Below, piece after piece: positions 1 through 8,061 of a stretch of DNA of 51,801 bases. Under the pieces are notes generated by a model that was given only the letters and a program-made list of their open reading frames with translations, ran no database searches and was not told where the DNA came from. The position numbers and the translations under genes were made by a program. Origin of the DNA: TWA4 sp964613155 (GTDB lineage: Bacteria; Bacillota; Clostridia; Lachnospirales; Lachnospiraceae). Position 1 is the stretch's first letter, and the number at the start of each line of letters is the position of its first letter. The DNA lies in the NCBI GenBank assembly GCA_964613155.1, contig CAZTHP010000008.1, forward strand, positions 1 to 51,801. Direction: 5' to 3'.

Positions 1-1
1 C

Positions 2-73
2 TACCTTAACCCACCGTCTAAAGCCAGTGGGATTGCGGTAGCCACCTTTTCAAGAGTCCAGAATATTTCTTAA
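2..73 (+). pseudogene. possible 3' end of an unidentified reading frame at the left edge
   Basis: The first 73 bases are open in one plus-strand frame, giving about 23 residues (ending ...FSRVQNIS) before a TAA stop. The frame runs off the left edge, so it could be the C-terminus of a gene lying outside the window. I cannot name a family. The AT-rich repeat array begins right after the stop. It could equally be chance open frame. Confidence 0.2.
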
Positions 74-87
74 ATATTTTTAGGATT

Positions 88-300
88 CCTGCGTATTTCC
101 GGATTATTTTTCTGAGTGGTGCTGTGTCTTTCTGAATTATTTTTATGAGTGCTGTGTCTTTCTGGATTATTTTTCTGAGTGGTGCTGTGTCTTTCTGGAT
201 TATTTTTTATGAGTGATCCTGTGTCTTTCTGGATTATTTTTATGAGTGGTGCTGCATCTTTCTGAATTATCTTTATAAGTCCTGTGTCTTTTCTGAGTGT
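88..300. repeat. degenerate ~30-34 bp tandem repeat, about 6 units
   Basis: Six imperfect units each beginning CTGTGTCTTTCTGGATTATT and ending GAGTGGTG or similar, 30, 33 or 34 bp long, fill the spacer upstream of the dehydrogenase gene. Translating the minus strand gives a low-complexity peptide with repeated NNPERHST-like units, but it has no ribosome site, so I treat it as non-coding repeat DNA. The remaining spacer up to base 400 shows only AT-rich sequence. Confidence 0.75.
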
Positions 301-401
301 TTTTCTGTGCTCTATATATTCCAAGAATATCTTTGTTAACTCCCTGTATATTTCCATGTATATTTTCTGTATATTTTTTGGGTGCGTTGGCACGGGGATT
401 G

Positions 402-410
402 TGATATACT
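402..410 (+). promoter_or_regulatory. candidate extended -10 promoter for the dehydrogenase gene
   Basis: TGATATACT is an extended -10 element (TGnTATACT) located about 57 bases before the TTG start at 467. No convincing -35 is present, as is common for extended -10 promoters. The same TGTGATATACT string occurs upstream of the PucR-type regulator near 16119. Confidence 0.4.
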
Positions 411-466
411 GAACACAGTATTTGCGCGGTAGAAAGCGAGTTTTGAGCAGGGAGGGGAGTTTATTT

Positions 467-1405
467 TTGAAAATTGTATTTTTAGATGTGAAAACAATTG
501 GAGAAGATTTGGATTTATCCGGTTATGAGGAGTTGGGAGAGGTTGTTAAGTATGGCTTTTCTTCGCCGGAGGAAATGCGGGAGCGGGTGAAGGATGCCGA
601 TGTGCTGGTCTTGAATAAGATGCAGGTGAATGAAGAAACGATTAAAACGGCAGAGAAGCTGAAATTAGTTTGCGTGACGGGAACGGGAACCAACAATCTG
701 GATAAAGAGTATCTGGCGAGCCGTGGGATTGCGTGGCGAAATGCGGTGGGCTATTCTACGGAAACGGTGACACAGCATACGTTTGCTATGTTATTTTATT
801 TGATGGAAAAATTGCGTTTTTATGATGATTACGTCAAAACAGAGAACTATGTCAACGACACCAGTTTCCTGCATTTTGCAGAACATTTTACGCAGGTCCA
901 GGGAAAAACCTGGGGGATTATCGGACTTGGAAATATTGGACGGCGGGTCGCACAGATTGCAGAGGCTTTCGGGGCAGAGGTTTTGTATTATTCGGCCTCC
1001 GGACAACCGGCGCAGGAGGGATATCAGCAGGTTGATCTGGATACGCTGCTTCGGCGTTCCGATATTGTTTCGGTTCATGCGCCGCTAAATGAATATACGC
1101 AGGGGTTAATGAATGCAGAGCGGTTCCGCCAGATGAAGAAGACGGCAATTTTTCTGAATTTAGGACGCGGTGCGATCGTTGTGGAGCAGGATTTGCATGA
1201 TGCACTGGTAAATGGTGAAATCGCGGCAGCGGGGCTGGATGTTTTGACACAGGAACCGATGAGCCCGGAGAATCCGCTTCTGGCGATTAAAGACAGCCGA
1301 AAGCTGTTGATCACGCCTCATATCGCGTGGGCAAGTGTAGAAGCAAGAACGCATTTGATGGAGATTGTGAAACATCATATTGAGGAGTTTTTTGCCAAAA
1401 AGTAA
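467..1405 (+). CDS. D-isomer-specific 2-hydroxyacid dehydrogenase
   Basis: This is a cytosolic NAD-dependent dehydrogenase that interconverts a 2-keto acid and a D-2-hydroxy acid (hydroxypyruvate/glycerate or a similar substrate). The TTG start at 467 gives 312 residues, normal for the family. It is chosen because GGGAGGGGAG lies 7 bases upstream; a longer frame from 422 would put that ribosome site inside the gene. The Rossmann motif GLGNIG is at about residues 153-158. The catalytic triad of the family is intact: Arg234 in NLGRGA, Glu263 in TQEPM and His285 in TPHIAW. The gene appears monocistronic, followed by a long hairpin. Substrate cannot be told from sequence alone; HprA-like glycerate dehydrogenase is the closest guess. 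Confidence 0.93.
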   Translation: MKIVFLDVKTIGEDLDLSGYEELGEVVKYGFSSPEEMRERVKDADVLVLNKMQVNEETIKTAEKLKLVCVTGTGTNNLDKEYLASRGIAWRNAVGYSTETVTQHTFAMLFYLMEKLRFYDDYVKTENYVNDTSFLHFAEHFTQVQGKTWGIIGLGNIGRRVAQIAEAFGAEVLYYSASGQPAQEGYQQVDLDTLLRRSDIVSVHAPLNEYTQGLMNAERFRQMKKTAIFLNLGRGAIVVEQDLHDALVNGEIAAAGLDVLTQEPMSPENPLLAIKDSRKLLITPHIAWASVEARTHLMEIVKHHIEEFFAKK

Positions 1406-1461
1406 TGGCTTAGAATACATGGGAATGTTAAAAACCGTTTTTTAATCGTATTTTAGCCATT
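1404..1461 (+). terminator. long hairpin after the dehydrogenase gene
   Basis: AATGGCT and AGCCATT arms with further pairing of AATAC/GTATT enclose an inner TTAAAAA/TTTTTTAA hairpin, overlapping the stop codon. There is no clean U-tract after the outer stem, so it may act as an mRNA 3'-end stabiliser rather than a strong terminator. Confidence 0.4.
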
Positions 1462-1500
1462 GGAGTGTCAGCGATACAGAAAAAGAATGTAGATAAGAAT

Positions 1501-1622
1501 GTAAAAATTAAAACGTTAAGAATTAATGTAAAAATTGAAATTTTAAGAATTTAAGAAAGGAAAAACTGCTGGATACAAGAGAAACTTATAAATTTATTTA
1601 AATTTATTTTCAGCAGTGGGGA
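1501..1622 (+). promoter_or_regulatory. leader of the nitroreductase gene: 27-bp direct repeat and ACTGCTG/CAGCAGT stem
   Basis: Two imperfect 27-bp direct repeats (1501-1527 and 1528-1554, each starting GTAAAAATT) are followed by AAGAAAGGAAAAACTGCTG. An exact 7-bp inverted repeat, ACTGCTG and CAGCAGT, brackets an AT-rich loop and would bring the start-codon region close to the base of a stem. A similarly arranged leader lies before the secreted protein gene near 27410-27460. Confidence 0.35.
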
Positions 1623-2153
1623 ATGACAATGGATTTATTAGAAATGATGTTGAATCGAAGAAGTGTAAGAGAATATACAGGACAGCATATTCCTGGGGAA
1701 GTGTTGGAGAGAATTTTACAGGCTGGTCTGGCGGCTCCTTCTGGACGCGGGAAACAGCCCTGGGATTTTATTGTGGTACAGCGAAAAGAAGCACTGCAAA
1801 AATTGGCTGGATGCCGGGAACATGGTTCACAGATGCTGGAAAATGCAGATTGTGCAATTGTGGTCGTTGCGGATGAAACAGAGCAGGATGTTTGGACGGA
1901 AGATTGTTCCATTGCAATGGGCTATATGCATCTGATGGCAGATTCTTTAGGTGTGGGAAGCTGCTGGATTCAGGGGCGGATGAGACAGGCTTCGGATGGA
2001 AGAAGCACTGAGGAATATGTGAGAGAATGTGTGAAATTCCCCAGAACCTATCGTTTGGAAGCGATTTTATCATTAGGAATCCCTGCGAAAAAGCCGATCA
2101 AGCACCATACCGATCAGCTGGACATGGGAAAAGTACATTTAGAAAAATTCTAA
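1623..2153 (+). CDS. nitroreductase-family flavoprotein
   Basis: This is a small FMN-dependent oxidoreductase of the nitroreductase superfamily, 176 residues, near the lower end of the family range. The N-terminus has the family signature NRRSVREYTGQ, which contacts the FMN phosphate. APSGRGKQPWDFIVV follows, where classical members have APSAxNxQPW. A later GSCWIQGR segment is in the second conserved block. It acts in the cytosol, probably reducing quinones, nitro-compounds or other electrophiles with NAD(P)H. Two starts are possible: ATG 1623, or ATG 1629 with GTGGGG placed about 7 bases upstream; they differ by two residues. It stands alone between repeat-rich spacers, so the physiological substrate is unknown. 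Confidence 0.9.
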   Translation: MTMDLLEMMLNRRSVREYTGQHIPGEVLERILQAGLAAPSGRGKQPWDFIVVQRKEALQKLAGCREHGSQMLENADCAIVVVADETEQDVWTEDCSIAMGYMHLMADSLGVGSCWIQGRMRQASDGRSTEEYVRECVKFPRTYRLEAILSLGIPAKKPIKHHTDQLDMGKVHLEKF

Positions 2154-2201
2154 TTGATTTTCAATTGATTTTATTTAAAAATGAATTCGATTCATAACAG
2201 C

Positions 2202-2357
2202 TAAAAATAGATTTATTTGATAACATGTAAAAATAGATTTATTTGATAACATGTAAAAAGAAATTTATTTGATAACATGTAAAAAGAAATTTATTTGATA
2301 ACAAGTAAAAAAGAATTTGTTTCATAGCAGGTAAAAATAGCATTTATTTGATAGTAG
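2202..2357. repeat. 26-bp tandem repeat, 6 units
   Basis: Six contiguous 26-bp units begin TAAAAATAGATTTATTTGAT, with the first four nearly identical and the last two diverged. They lie between the nitroreductase stop and the promoter of the phosphosugar mutase gene. There are no unique spacers, so it is not a CRISPR array. The array contains no hairpin of note. Confidence 0.9.
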
Positions 2358-2412
2358 ATTGAAGTCGATTTGATCGCGGTTAAAAATGATGCTGCGATTA
2401 AACGATGTTAAA

Positions 2413-2441
2413 TTGACAATTAATTATAAATGTCTTATAGT
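2413..2441 (+). promoter_or_regulatory. sigma-A-type promoter for the phosphosugar mutase gene
   Basis: A perfect -35 TTGACA (2413-2418), a 17-base spacer and TATAGT as -10 (2436-2441) lie about 110 bases before the gene. The transcribed leader contains GTTCCG and CGGAAC arms (about 2456-2501) that could form a 5' hairpin. Confidence 0.8.
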
Positions 2442-2549
2442 AGAGCTAGAGTAGCGTTCCGTCGGTTATAAGTTTTGAGATTTAATTATAAAAGGCGGAA
2501 CATTACTATTTTTAAATACCCCCAAAAAAATAAAGGATAGGTGAACGTT

Positions 2550-4232
2550 ATGTATATGGACGATTATAAGCGCTGGATGGAAGCTAGCCTTGATGATGCA
2601 GATCTGAAAGCAGAACTGGAAACAATTGCTGGAAACGAAGGAGAGATTGAGGATCGTTTTGCAGTAGCATTGAAGTTTGGTACAGCAGGTTTGCGCGGTG
2701 TTTTAGGTGCTGGTTCCAATCGTATGAATATTTATGTGGTTCGTCAGGCAACACAGGGTTTGGCAAACTGGGTGAAGACACAGGGCGGCAATCAGCTGGT
2801 TGCAATCAGCTATGACAGCCGTATTAAGAGTGATGTTTTTGCGAAAACAGCAGCTTGTGTTTTGGCAGCAAATGGAATTAAAGTTCGGATTTACGATGCA
2901 TTAATGCCGGTTCCTGCATTGAGTTTTGCTACTCGTTACTATGGTGCAAATGCTGGTATTATGGTGACTGCTTCCCATAACCCTGCGAAATACAATGGTT
3001 ACAAAGCATACGGTCCGGATGGTTGTCAGATGACAGATGAAGCTGCAGATATTGTTTATGCAGAAATTCAGAAAACAGATATTTTAACTGGTGCAAAGAT
3101 GATCGCATTTGAAGAAGGTCTTGCATCTGGTTTGATCGAATATGTAGGAGAAGATTGTAAGGAAGCACTGTATGAAGCAATCGAAGCGCGCAGCGTACGT
3201 CCCGGTCTGTGCAAGAGTGCTGGTCTGAAGCTGGTTTATTCTCCGTTAAATGGTTCTGGTCTGGTGCCGGTTACTCGTATTTTGAAAGATATCGGAATTG
3301 AAGATGTAACGATCGTTCCGGAACAGCAGTATCCGGATGGCAATTTCCCGACCTGCCCTTATCCGAATCCGGAGATTTTTGAAGCCCTTCGTCTTGGTCT
3401 GGAATTAGCAGAAAAATCTGGTGCGGATCTGATGCTGGCAACTGACCCGGATGCAGACCGCGTAGGAATCGCGATCAAGTGCCCGGATGGTACATATGAA
3501 CTGGTTTCCGGTAATGAAGTAGGTGTTCTGCTGTTAGATTATATTTGCGCAGGACGTATTGAAAATGGTACGATGCCGAAGAATCCGGTTGCTGTAAAAT
3601 CAATCGTTTCAACCCCTCTGGCTGATGCAGTTGCTGCAAATTATGGCGTAGAACTGCGCAGCGTGCTGACTGGATTTAAGTGGATCGGCGATCAGATCGC
3701 AGGTCTGGAAGCAGCTGGTGAAGTGGATCGTTTTATTTTCGGATTTGAAGAAAGCTATGGTTATCTGGCTGGTCCTTATGTTCGTGATAAAGATGCGATC
3801 ATTGGCTCTATGCTGATCTGTGAAATGGCAGCTTATTACCGCAGCATCGGTTCTTCTATTAAAGAACGTCTGGAAGAAATTTATGCAAAATATGGCCGTT
3901 ATCTGAATCAGGTAGATAGTTTTGAATTCCCTGGCCTGTCTGGTATGGATAAGATGGCTGGTATTATGGAACAGCTTCGTAAGAATCCTCCTGCTGAAAT
4001 CGGCGGTTATGCAGTTGTAAAAGTAACCGATTATAAGAAACCGGAAGAAACAGGTCTGCCGGCAGCGAATGTTTTGATCTATGCGCTGGAAGGCGGTGCA
4101 GCAGTTGTAGTACGTCCTTCCGGTACAGAACCGAAGATCAAGACCTACTTTACGACTTTAGGTAAAGATCTGGCAGAAGCACAGGCACAGAAAGATGCAT
4201 TAGCACAGGCATTAAAGCCCCTGTTTGCATAA
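2550..4232 (+). CDS. pgcA: phosphoglucomutase/phosphomannomutase (alpha-D-phosphohexomutase)
   Basis: The enzyme interconverts hexose 1- and 6-phosphates, feeding glycogen and cell-wall glycan precursor synthesis in the cytosol. With ATG 2550 it has 560 residues, typical of the PgcA/PGM2-like branch. An upstream GTG at 2541 is possible, but AGGTG is spaced better for 2550. All four family signatures are present: phosphoserine loop TASHNPAKYNG (Ser near 142), metal loop DPDADR near 300, sugar loop FGFEESYGY near 400 and phosphate-binding RPSGTEPKIKTY near 523. Codon use is strongly biased (GGT, GCT, CGT), suggesting high expression. It is monocistronic, with its own promoter and a strong terminator. 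The symbol is by family resemblance. Confidence 0.93.
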   Translation: MYMDDYKRWMEASLDDADLKAELETIAGNEGEIEDRFAVALKFGTAGLRGVLGAGSNRMNIYVVRQATQGLANWVKTQGGNQLVAISYDSRIKSDVFAKTAACVLAANGIKVRIYDALMPVPALSFATRYYGANAGIMVTASHNPAKYNGYKAYGPDGCQMTDEAADIVYAEIQKTDILTGAKMIAFEEGLASGLIEYVGEDCKEALYEAIEARSVRPGLCKSAGLKLVYSPLNGSGLVPVTRILKDIGIEDVTIVPEQQYPDGNFPTCPYPNPEIFEALRLGLELAEKSGADLMLATDPDADRVGIAIKCPDGTYELVSGNEVGVLLLDYICAGRIENGTMPKNPVAVKSIVSTPLADAVAANYGVELRSVLTGFKWIGDQIAGLEAAGEVDRFIFGFEESYGYLAGPYVRDKDAIIGSMLICEMAAYYRSIGSSIKERLEEIYAKYGRYLNQVDSFEFPGLSGMDKMAGIMEQLRKNPPAEIGGYAVVKVTDYKKPEETGLPAANVLIYALEGGAAVVVRPSGTEPKIKTYFTTLGKDLAEAQAQKDALAQALKPLFA

Positions 4233-4299
4233 GCAGTTCAAGGTTTGGTAAGGTTTAGCCGAACTCCAAATCGTTACCAATCGAAAAAGAATGAAAAAC

Positions 4300-4343
4300 C
4301 AATTGAAAGCCAATTGAAAATCAATTGAAAATTAATTGAAAAT
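4300..4343. repeat. 11-bp tandem repeat, 4 units
   Basis: Four near-perfect copies of CAATTGAAAAT lie just downstream of the phosphosugar mutase gene and before the shared terminator. Confidence 0.8.
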
Positions 4344-4380
4344 CGATCAAAAAACCAATTTAAAAATTGGTGAAAATGAG

Positions 4381-4462
4381 AAAAGGCTCTGCCTCATCTT
4401 CCCGGATGTACGTGTATAGGCACGTTTGTTAGCTGGGAGTACAGGCAGAGCCTTTTCTTTTT
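4381..4462 (+). terminator. strong bidirectional terminator between convergent genes
   Basis: A perfect 14-bp stem (AAAAGGCTCTGCCT with AGGCAGAGCCTTTT) closes a 48-base loop that itself holds small pairings (CCCGG/CTGGG, CGTG/CACG). T-rich tracts follow in both directions (TTTTCTTTTTA on plus, CTTTTCTCATTTT on minus). It can end both the mutase transcript and the convergent amidohydrolase transcript. The remaining bases to 4614 show nothing else. Confidence 0.85.
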
Positions 4463-4614
4463 ATTGTTTGTTTCTTTGTTTTGGAAAAAAATGATTCATT
4501 TTCATCTGAAAGCTTACCATTTCGCCCGCAACCTTGATTTTCGGTTTATAAGAGGCACTTTTATCTGGAAAAAGCACTCGTATTTACTTTAAAACCTTGA
4601 AATCTCGAAGTCTT

Positions 4615-6240
4615 TTACTCCGCTTCGTAGATGATTTTTCCGCCGAATACGGTCATTTCAGTTTTGACTGTATGGAGGGCTTCCGGTGCAGTTTGGTAAA
4701 GATCTTCCGAGAGTACAGCTAAGTCTGCCAGATATCCCTTTTTGATCGCACCTTTTTTCTGTTCTTCAAAGGATAAATATGCGCCGCCGGTGGTATAGAG
4801 GGCGAGTGCTTCTTGAATCGTGAGTTTTTGTTCGGGATACCAGCCGCCTTCGGGGGTTCCATCGACATCGGTACGATTTACCGCGCAGTACATGCCCCAG
4901 ATGGGATTGAGGGTTTCAACGGGGCTGTCGGAGCCGCCACCTAATTTTACGCCCAGGTCTAATAAGGTTTTCCAGTTGTAGGAATCTTTTTCACGGGCTC
5001 CCATGCGGGATGCGGTGAGAGGGGCATCGGAAGCGGTAAACGCCGGCTGAATATCCGCTGCGATTTTATTGTTTGCCATTCGTTTATAAAGGTCATAATC
5101 GCCGAACTGACAGTGTACGATACGGTGTCTGTGGTCGCAGCCGTCGGTTTGAAATGCTTTTTCAATCGCATTGACACATTGTTCTACTGCGCCGTCTCCA
5201 ATCGCATGACACGCAACCTGCATCCCTTTTTGATGCACTGCAAGAATCACTTCGTCTAAATCCTCCTGGGTATAAACCGATACTCCTTGATTGCCGGGAT
5301 CATCGCAGTATTCTTCCCGCAGGTAAGCGGTTCGTGCGCCTAAGGAGCCGTCTACGAGCAGCTTGATGTTGCCAATCTGAAAGGAGTCTGTTTTTGGAAC
5401 TTCTAAGAGTCCTCGGTCGATCAGGTTTTGGAAGACTGGAACTCTTGCGGCCTGGACTTCCTGGAAAATACGCAGCGTCAGCTTTCCTTCCTGTTCGAGT
5501 TCCTGGTAAGCCTGTACAATGGTTTCCAGGGTTCCGCCTTCCAGATCATCGGTCTGTGCGGAGGTAACGCCGTATTGATTTGCGGTTTTAGCCGCGGCAA
5601 GAATTGCGGATTTTACTTCTGCCAACGTCGGCTTGGGAAGTTTCATTTTAAACTGATCAAGGGCAGCTTCGCGGATAATACCGGTCATATTGCCGTTTTC
5701 ATCGAGATCGATCACACCGCCGGTGATCACGGTATCTGTATCGTAGCCGATTTTTTTCATAGCCAGAGGATTGGCAGCTGCTACGTGTCCGCAGACGCGT
5801 TCCAGCAAAATAGGATGTTTGGACGAAATCGCATCGGCTGTTTTTCCATCCGGAAGAACGGGATTCGGGAAAATATTGTGGTCAAATCCTTCGCCGATAA
5901 TCCAGGTTCCTTCGGGAATCTGCCGACTTGCAATATACTCTCGTCCTTTTTGAATCAGTTCTTCTTCTGAGGTGACATCGTAAAGATTCAGACGTTCGTA
6001 GCCCAGTCCGGTTAATAAAATATGACAGTGGCTGTCATTAAAACCAGGTACCAGACATTTTCCGTTCAAGTCGATTTTACGACAGGAAGCATCTGCCAGA
6101 GCGAGGATTTCTTCATCGTTTCCGACAGCTTCGATGCGATCACCAGAAATTGCAACGGCAGAAGGAAAAGTTCCGTTTTTTTCCAGTTCGTCTTCTGCCA
6201 TTGTATGAATAATACCATTATAAAAAATTAAATGAGCCAT
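4615..6240 (-). CDS. YtcJ-like metal-dependent amidohydrolase
   Basis: This is a 541-residue cytosolic hydrolase of the amidohydrolase superfamily (amidohydrolase family 3). The metal-binding HxH is in NDSHCH near residue 70, a conserved HCQFGDYD block sits in the second half, and the active-site Asp is in GGGSDSPVE near 443. Family members cleave amide or cyclic amide bonds in small metabolites. The start is secure: GGAGGT lies 3 bases before ATG. It is the last gene of the lysine-riboswitch opp operon, but a compact terminator with its U-tract sits just before its ribosome site, so it is probably made at a lower level than the binding protein. Co-location with a peptide importer suggests it acts on an imported peptide or amide; that is inference. 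Confidence 0.85.
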   Translation of the reverse strand: MAHLIFYNGIIHTMAEDELEKNGTFPSAVAISGDRIEAVGNDEEILALADASCRKIDLNGKCLVPGFNDSHCHILLTGLGYERLNLYDVTSEEELIQKGREYIASRQIPEGTWIIGEGFDHNIFPNPVLPDGKTADAISSKHPILLERVCGHVAAANPLAMKKIGYDTDTVITGGVIDLDENGNMTGIIREAALDQFKMKLPKPTLAEVKSAILAAAKTANQYGVTSAQTDDLEGGTLETIVQAYQELEQEGKLTLRIFQEVQAARVPVFQNLIDRGLLEVPKTDSFQIGNIKLLVDGSLGARTAYLREEYCDDPGNQGVSVYTQEDLDEVILAVHQKGMQVACHAIGDGAVEQCVNAIEKAFQTDGCDHRHRIVHCQFGDYDLYKRMANNKIAADIQPAFTASDAPLTASRMGAREKDSYNWKTLLDLGVKLGGGSDSPVETLNPIWGMYCAVNRTDVDGTPEGGWYPEQKLTIQEALALYTTGGAYLSFEEQKKGAIKKGYLADLAVLSEDLYQTAPEALHTVKTEMTVFGGKIIYEAE

Positions 6241-6250
6241 AAGACCTCCA

Positions 6251-6281
6251 TAAAATAAGGGCAGCCTAGTTTGGGCTGCCC
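6251..6281 (-). terminator. intercistronic terminator between binding protein and amidohydrolase
   Basis: On the minus strand GGGCAGCC and GGCTGCCC form an 8-bp GC-rich stem with a 7-base loop, followed immediately by TTATTTTA and then the GGAGGT ribosome site of the amidohydrolase. It would end most opp transcripts after the binding-protein gene while letting some read through. Confidence 0.8.
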
Positions 6282-6356
6282 CGTTGAGCGTGGCTGAAAT
6301 GACGTACAGCTATGCTCTCATATGTTCGATTAGGTTACTTTTGCTGGGATAACCCT

Positions 6357-7973
6357 TTATTCAGCAGGATGAACATTCATGAAGCACATATTCCAGATCC
6401 AGGAAGCGTTCATGGTATATCCGGTGAATTTTTTGTTGATCGTAGCCTGTTTGTTCGGATAAGACAGGAATACGTAAGGGGTATCTGCGTTGATCAGATC
6501 CATTGCGTCGAACAGGTTCTGATTGCGTTCTGCATCATCCAGACTGGAAGACTGTGATTTCAGCAGTGCATCTACCTTTTCATTTGTATAAACAGCAGAG
6601 TTGGAACCGCCTTCGCCTGCGTTGTAGCTTGCAAACAGAGGTTCAATATTGCCAGATACATCGGGATAATCAGCTTCCCAGCCAGCCATGATCATATCGT
6701 AGTCACGTTTGCCGTCTGCGTCAAATACTTCACCAAACTGATATGCAGTATGTTCGTCAGCAGATACTTTTACCAGTTCTACGTTAATATTCAGTTCTTT
6801 TAAAGCTTCCTGGATTGTCAGTGCCATAGAATAACGCAGGGAGTTTTCGGAAATGATCATGTTGCAGTCAAATCCATCTGCATAATTGGACTGAGCCAGG
6901 TATTCTTTTGCTTTTGCCAGGTCATAAGAGCAGTAATCTGCATTTGCGGTGTAGTCTTCCCAATCGCTCGGATTGATGGAATACAGAGAAGAACTGTTCG
7001 GCAGACAATTGCCTTCCTGTCCAGCTTCTTTAATAATGTTGGTATCCAGTGATGTTAAGTCGATCGCAGAAGCAATAGCTTTTCTTACGTTGACATCATC
7101 AAAAGGTGCACGCTGGGTATTGAATGCCAGGAATGTAACGCCCATTGTTGCAACATCCTGGATTTCCAGAGAGTCATCTGCTTTTAAGGTATCCAGCATA
7201 TCGGAAGGAGTAGAAGGTGTGAAGTCTACTTCATTGGTCTGCAGAGCGGTTACTCTGGTTGTATCTTCCGGAATGATTTTGAAGATAAGTTTGTCGATTG
7301 CGATCTCCTGGTCTTTATCCCAGTAATTGTCGTTTTTCACCAGAGTGATTTCCTGTCCGCTGGTCCAGCTTTCAAATACATAAGGGCCAGTACCCATCAG
7401 ACCGCCTTCTGCTGTGCCGAAGGTATCAGAGTTTTTCTCATAATGAGCTTTGCTGATAATATGTCCTGCTGTTGTACCGAAAATGTATTTCCAGGTAGCA
7501 GAGGGTGCATTCAGTTTTACGGTTAATTCCCAGTCGCCGGTCTGTTCTACAGATGCTACGTTGTCAAACATCCACAGCAGATAAGATGCAGTATCGGGAT
7601 TCATAGTTCTTTCGATTGAGAATAAAACGTCATCCATCGTCATCTGTGAGCCGTCGGAGAAGGTAACATCGTCGCGGATCTGGTAAACATAAGTCGTATC
7701 ATCGACTGCTTCCCAGCTGCTTGCAAGCTGAGGGATCAGCTCGTTGTTTTCGTTGAAGGTCAGCAGACCCTGTGTGATCTGGTTTACAACCGGGTTGGTC
7801 GTAAAATCGTAAGCAAAGGCAGGATCCAGTGCTACGATATCACTGTCCAGTGCAACGGTAAAGGTTGTACCGTCTTTCTCGGAAGTTTTTTCCGTGTCAC
7901 CGCTGCCGCCGCATCCGGTCAGAAGGGTGAGTGTCATTGCCAGTGTTAACACCAAAGCAAGTAGTTTTTTCAT
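6357..7973 (-). CDS. oligopeptide/dipeptide ABC transporter substrate-binding lipoprotein (family 5)
   Basis: This is a 538-residue extracellular solute-binding protein, tethered to the membrane by a lipidated cysteine: a hydrophobic N-terminus ends in LLTGCGGSG. The mature part reads as SBP_bac_5, with IVALDPAFAYDFTT near the start, a central GTGPYVFESWTSGQEITLV block and a C-terminal segment ending ...NVHPAE. It captures peptides and delivers them to the OppB/OppC channel. AAGGAGGAAATTTT precedes ATG. It is the fifth gene of the operon, 88 bases after oppF. Lysine-riboswitch control suggests that lysine-containing peptides or lysine derivatives are among the ligands, but sequence alone does not show the ligand. 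Confidence 0.92.
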   Translation of the reverse strand: MKKLLALVLTLAMTLTLLTGCGGSGDTEKTSEKDGTTFTVALDSDIVALDPAFAYDFTTNPVVNQITQGLLTFNENNELIPQLASSWEAVDDTTYVYQIRDDVTFSDGSQMTMDDVLFSIERTMNPDTASYLLWMFDNVASVEQTGDWELTVKLNAPSATWKYIFGTTAGHIISKAHYEKNSDTFGTAEGGLMGTGPYVFESWTSGQEITLVKNDNYWDKDQEIAIDKLIFKIIPEDTTRVTALQTNEVDFTPSTPSDMLDTLKADDSLEIQDVATMGVTFLAFNTQRAPFDDVNVRKAIASAIDLTSLDTNIIKEAGQEGNCLPNSSSLYSINPSDWEDYTANADYCSYDLAKAKEYLAQSNYADGFDCNMIISENSLRYSMALTIQEALKELNINVELVKVSADEHTAYQFGEVFDADGKRDYDMIMAGWEADYPDVSGNIEPLFASYNAGEGGSNSAVYTNEKVDALLKSQSSSLDDAERNQNLFDAMDLINADTPYVFLSYPNKQATINKKFTGYTMNASWIWNMCFMNVHPAE

Positions 7974-8061
7974 AAAATTTCCTCCTTGTGATATATTTGG
8001 CAGTGTTCATATTCGTTTGAAACAGCTGCCTTGAAGCCCTTTTTATAAAATATTAGGGCAA

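Noticed and set aside
70..393. Minus-strand open frame with NNPERHST-like repeats
   Set aside because: It is the translation of a tandem DNA repeat, with no ribosome site or family resemblance.
2202..2357. Possible CRISPR array
   Set aside because: Units are contiguous with no unique spacers and no cas genes are nearby.
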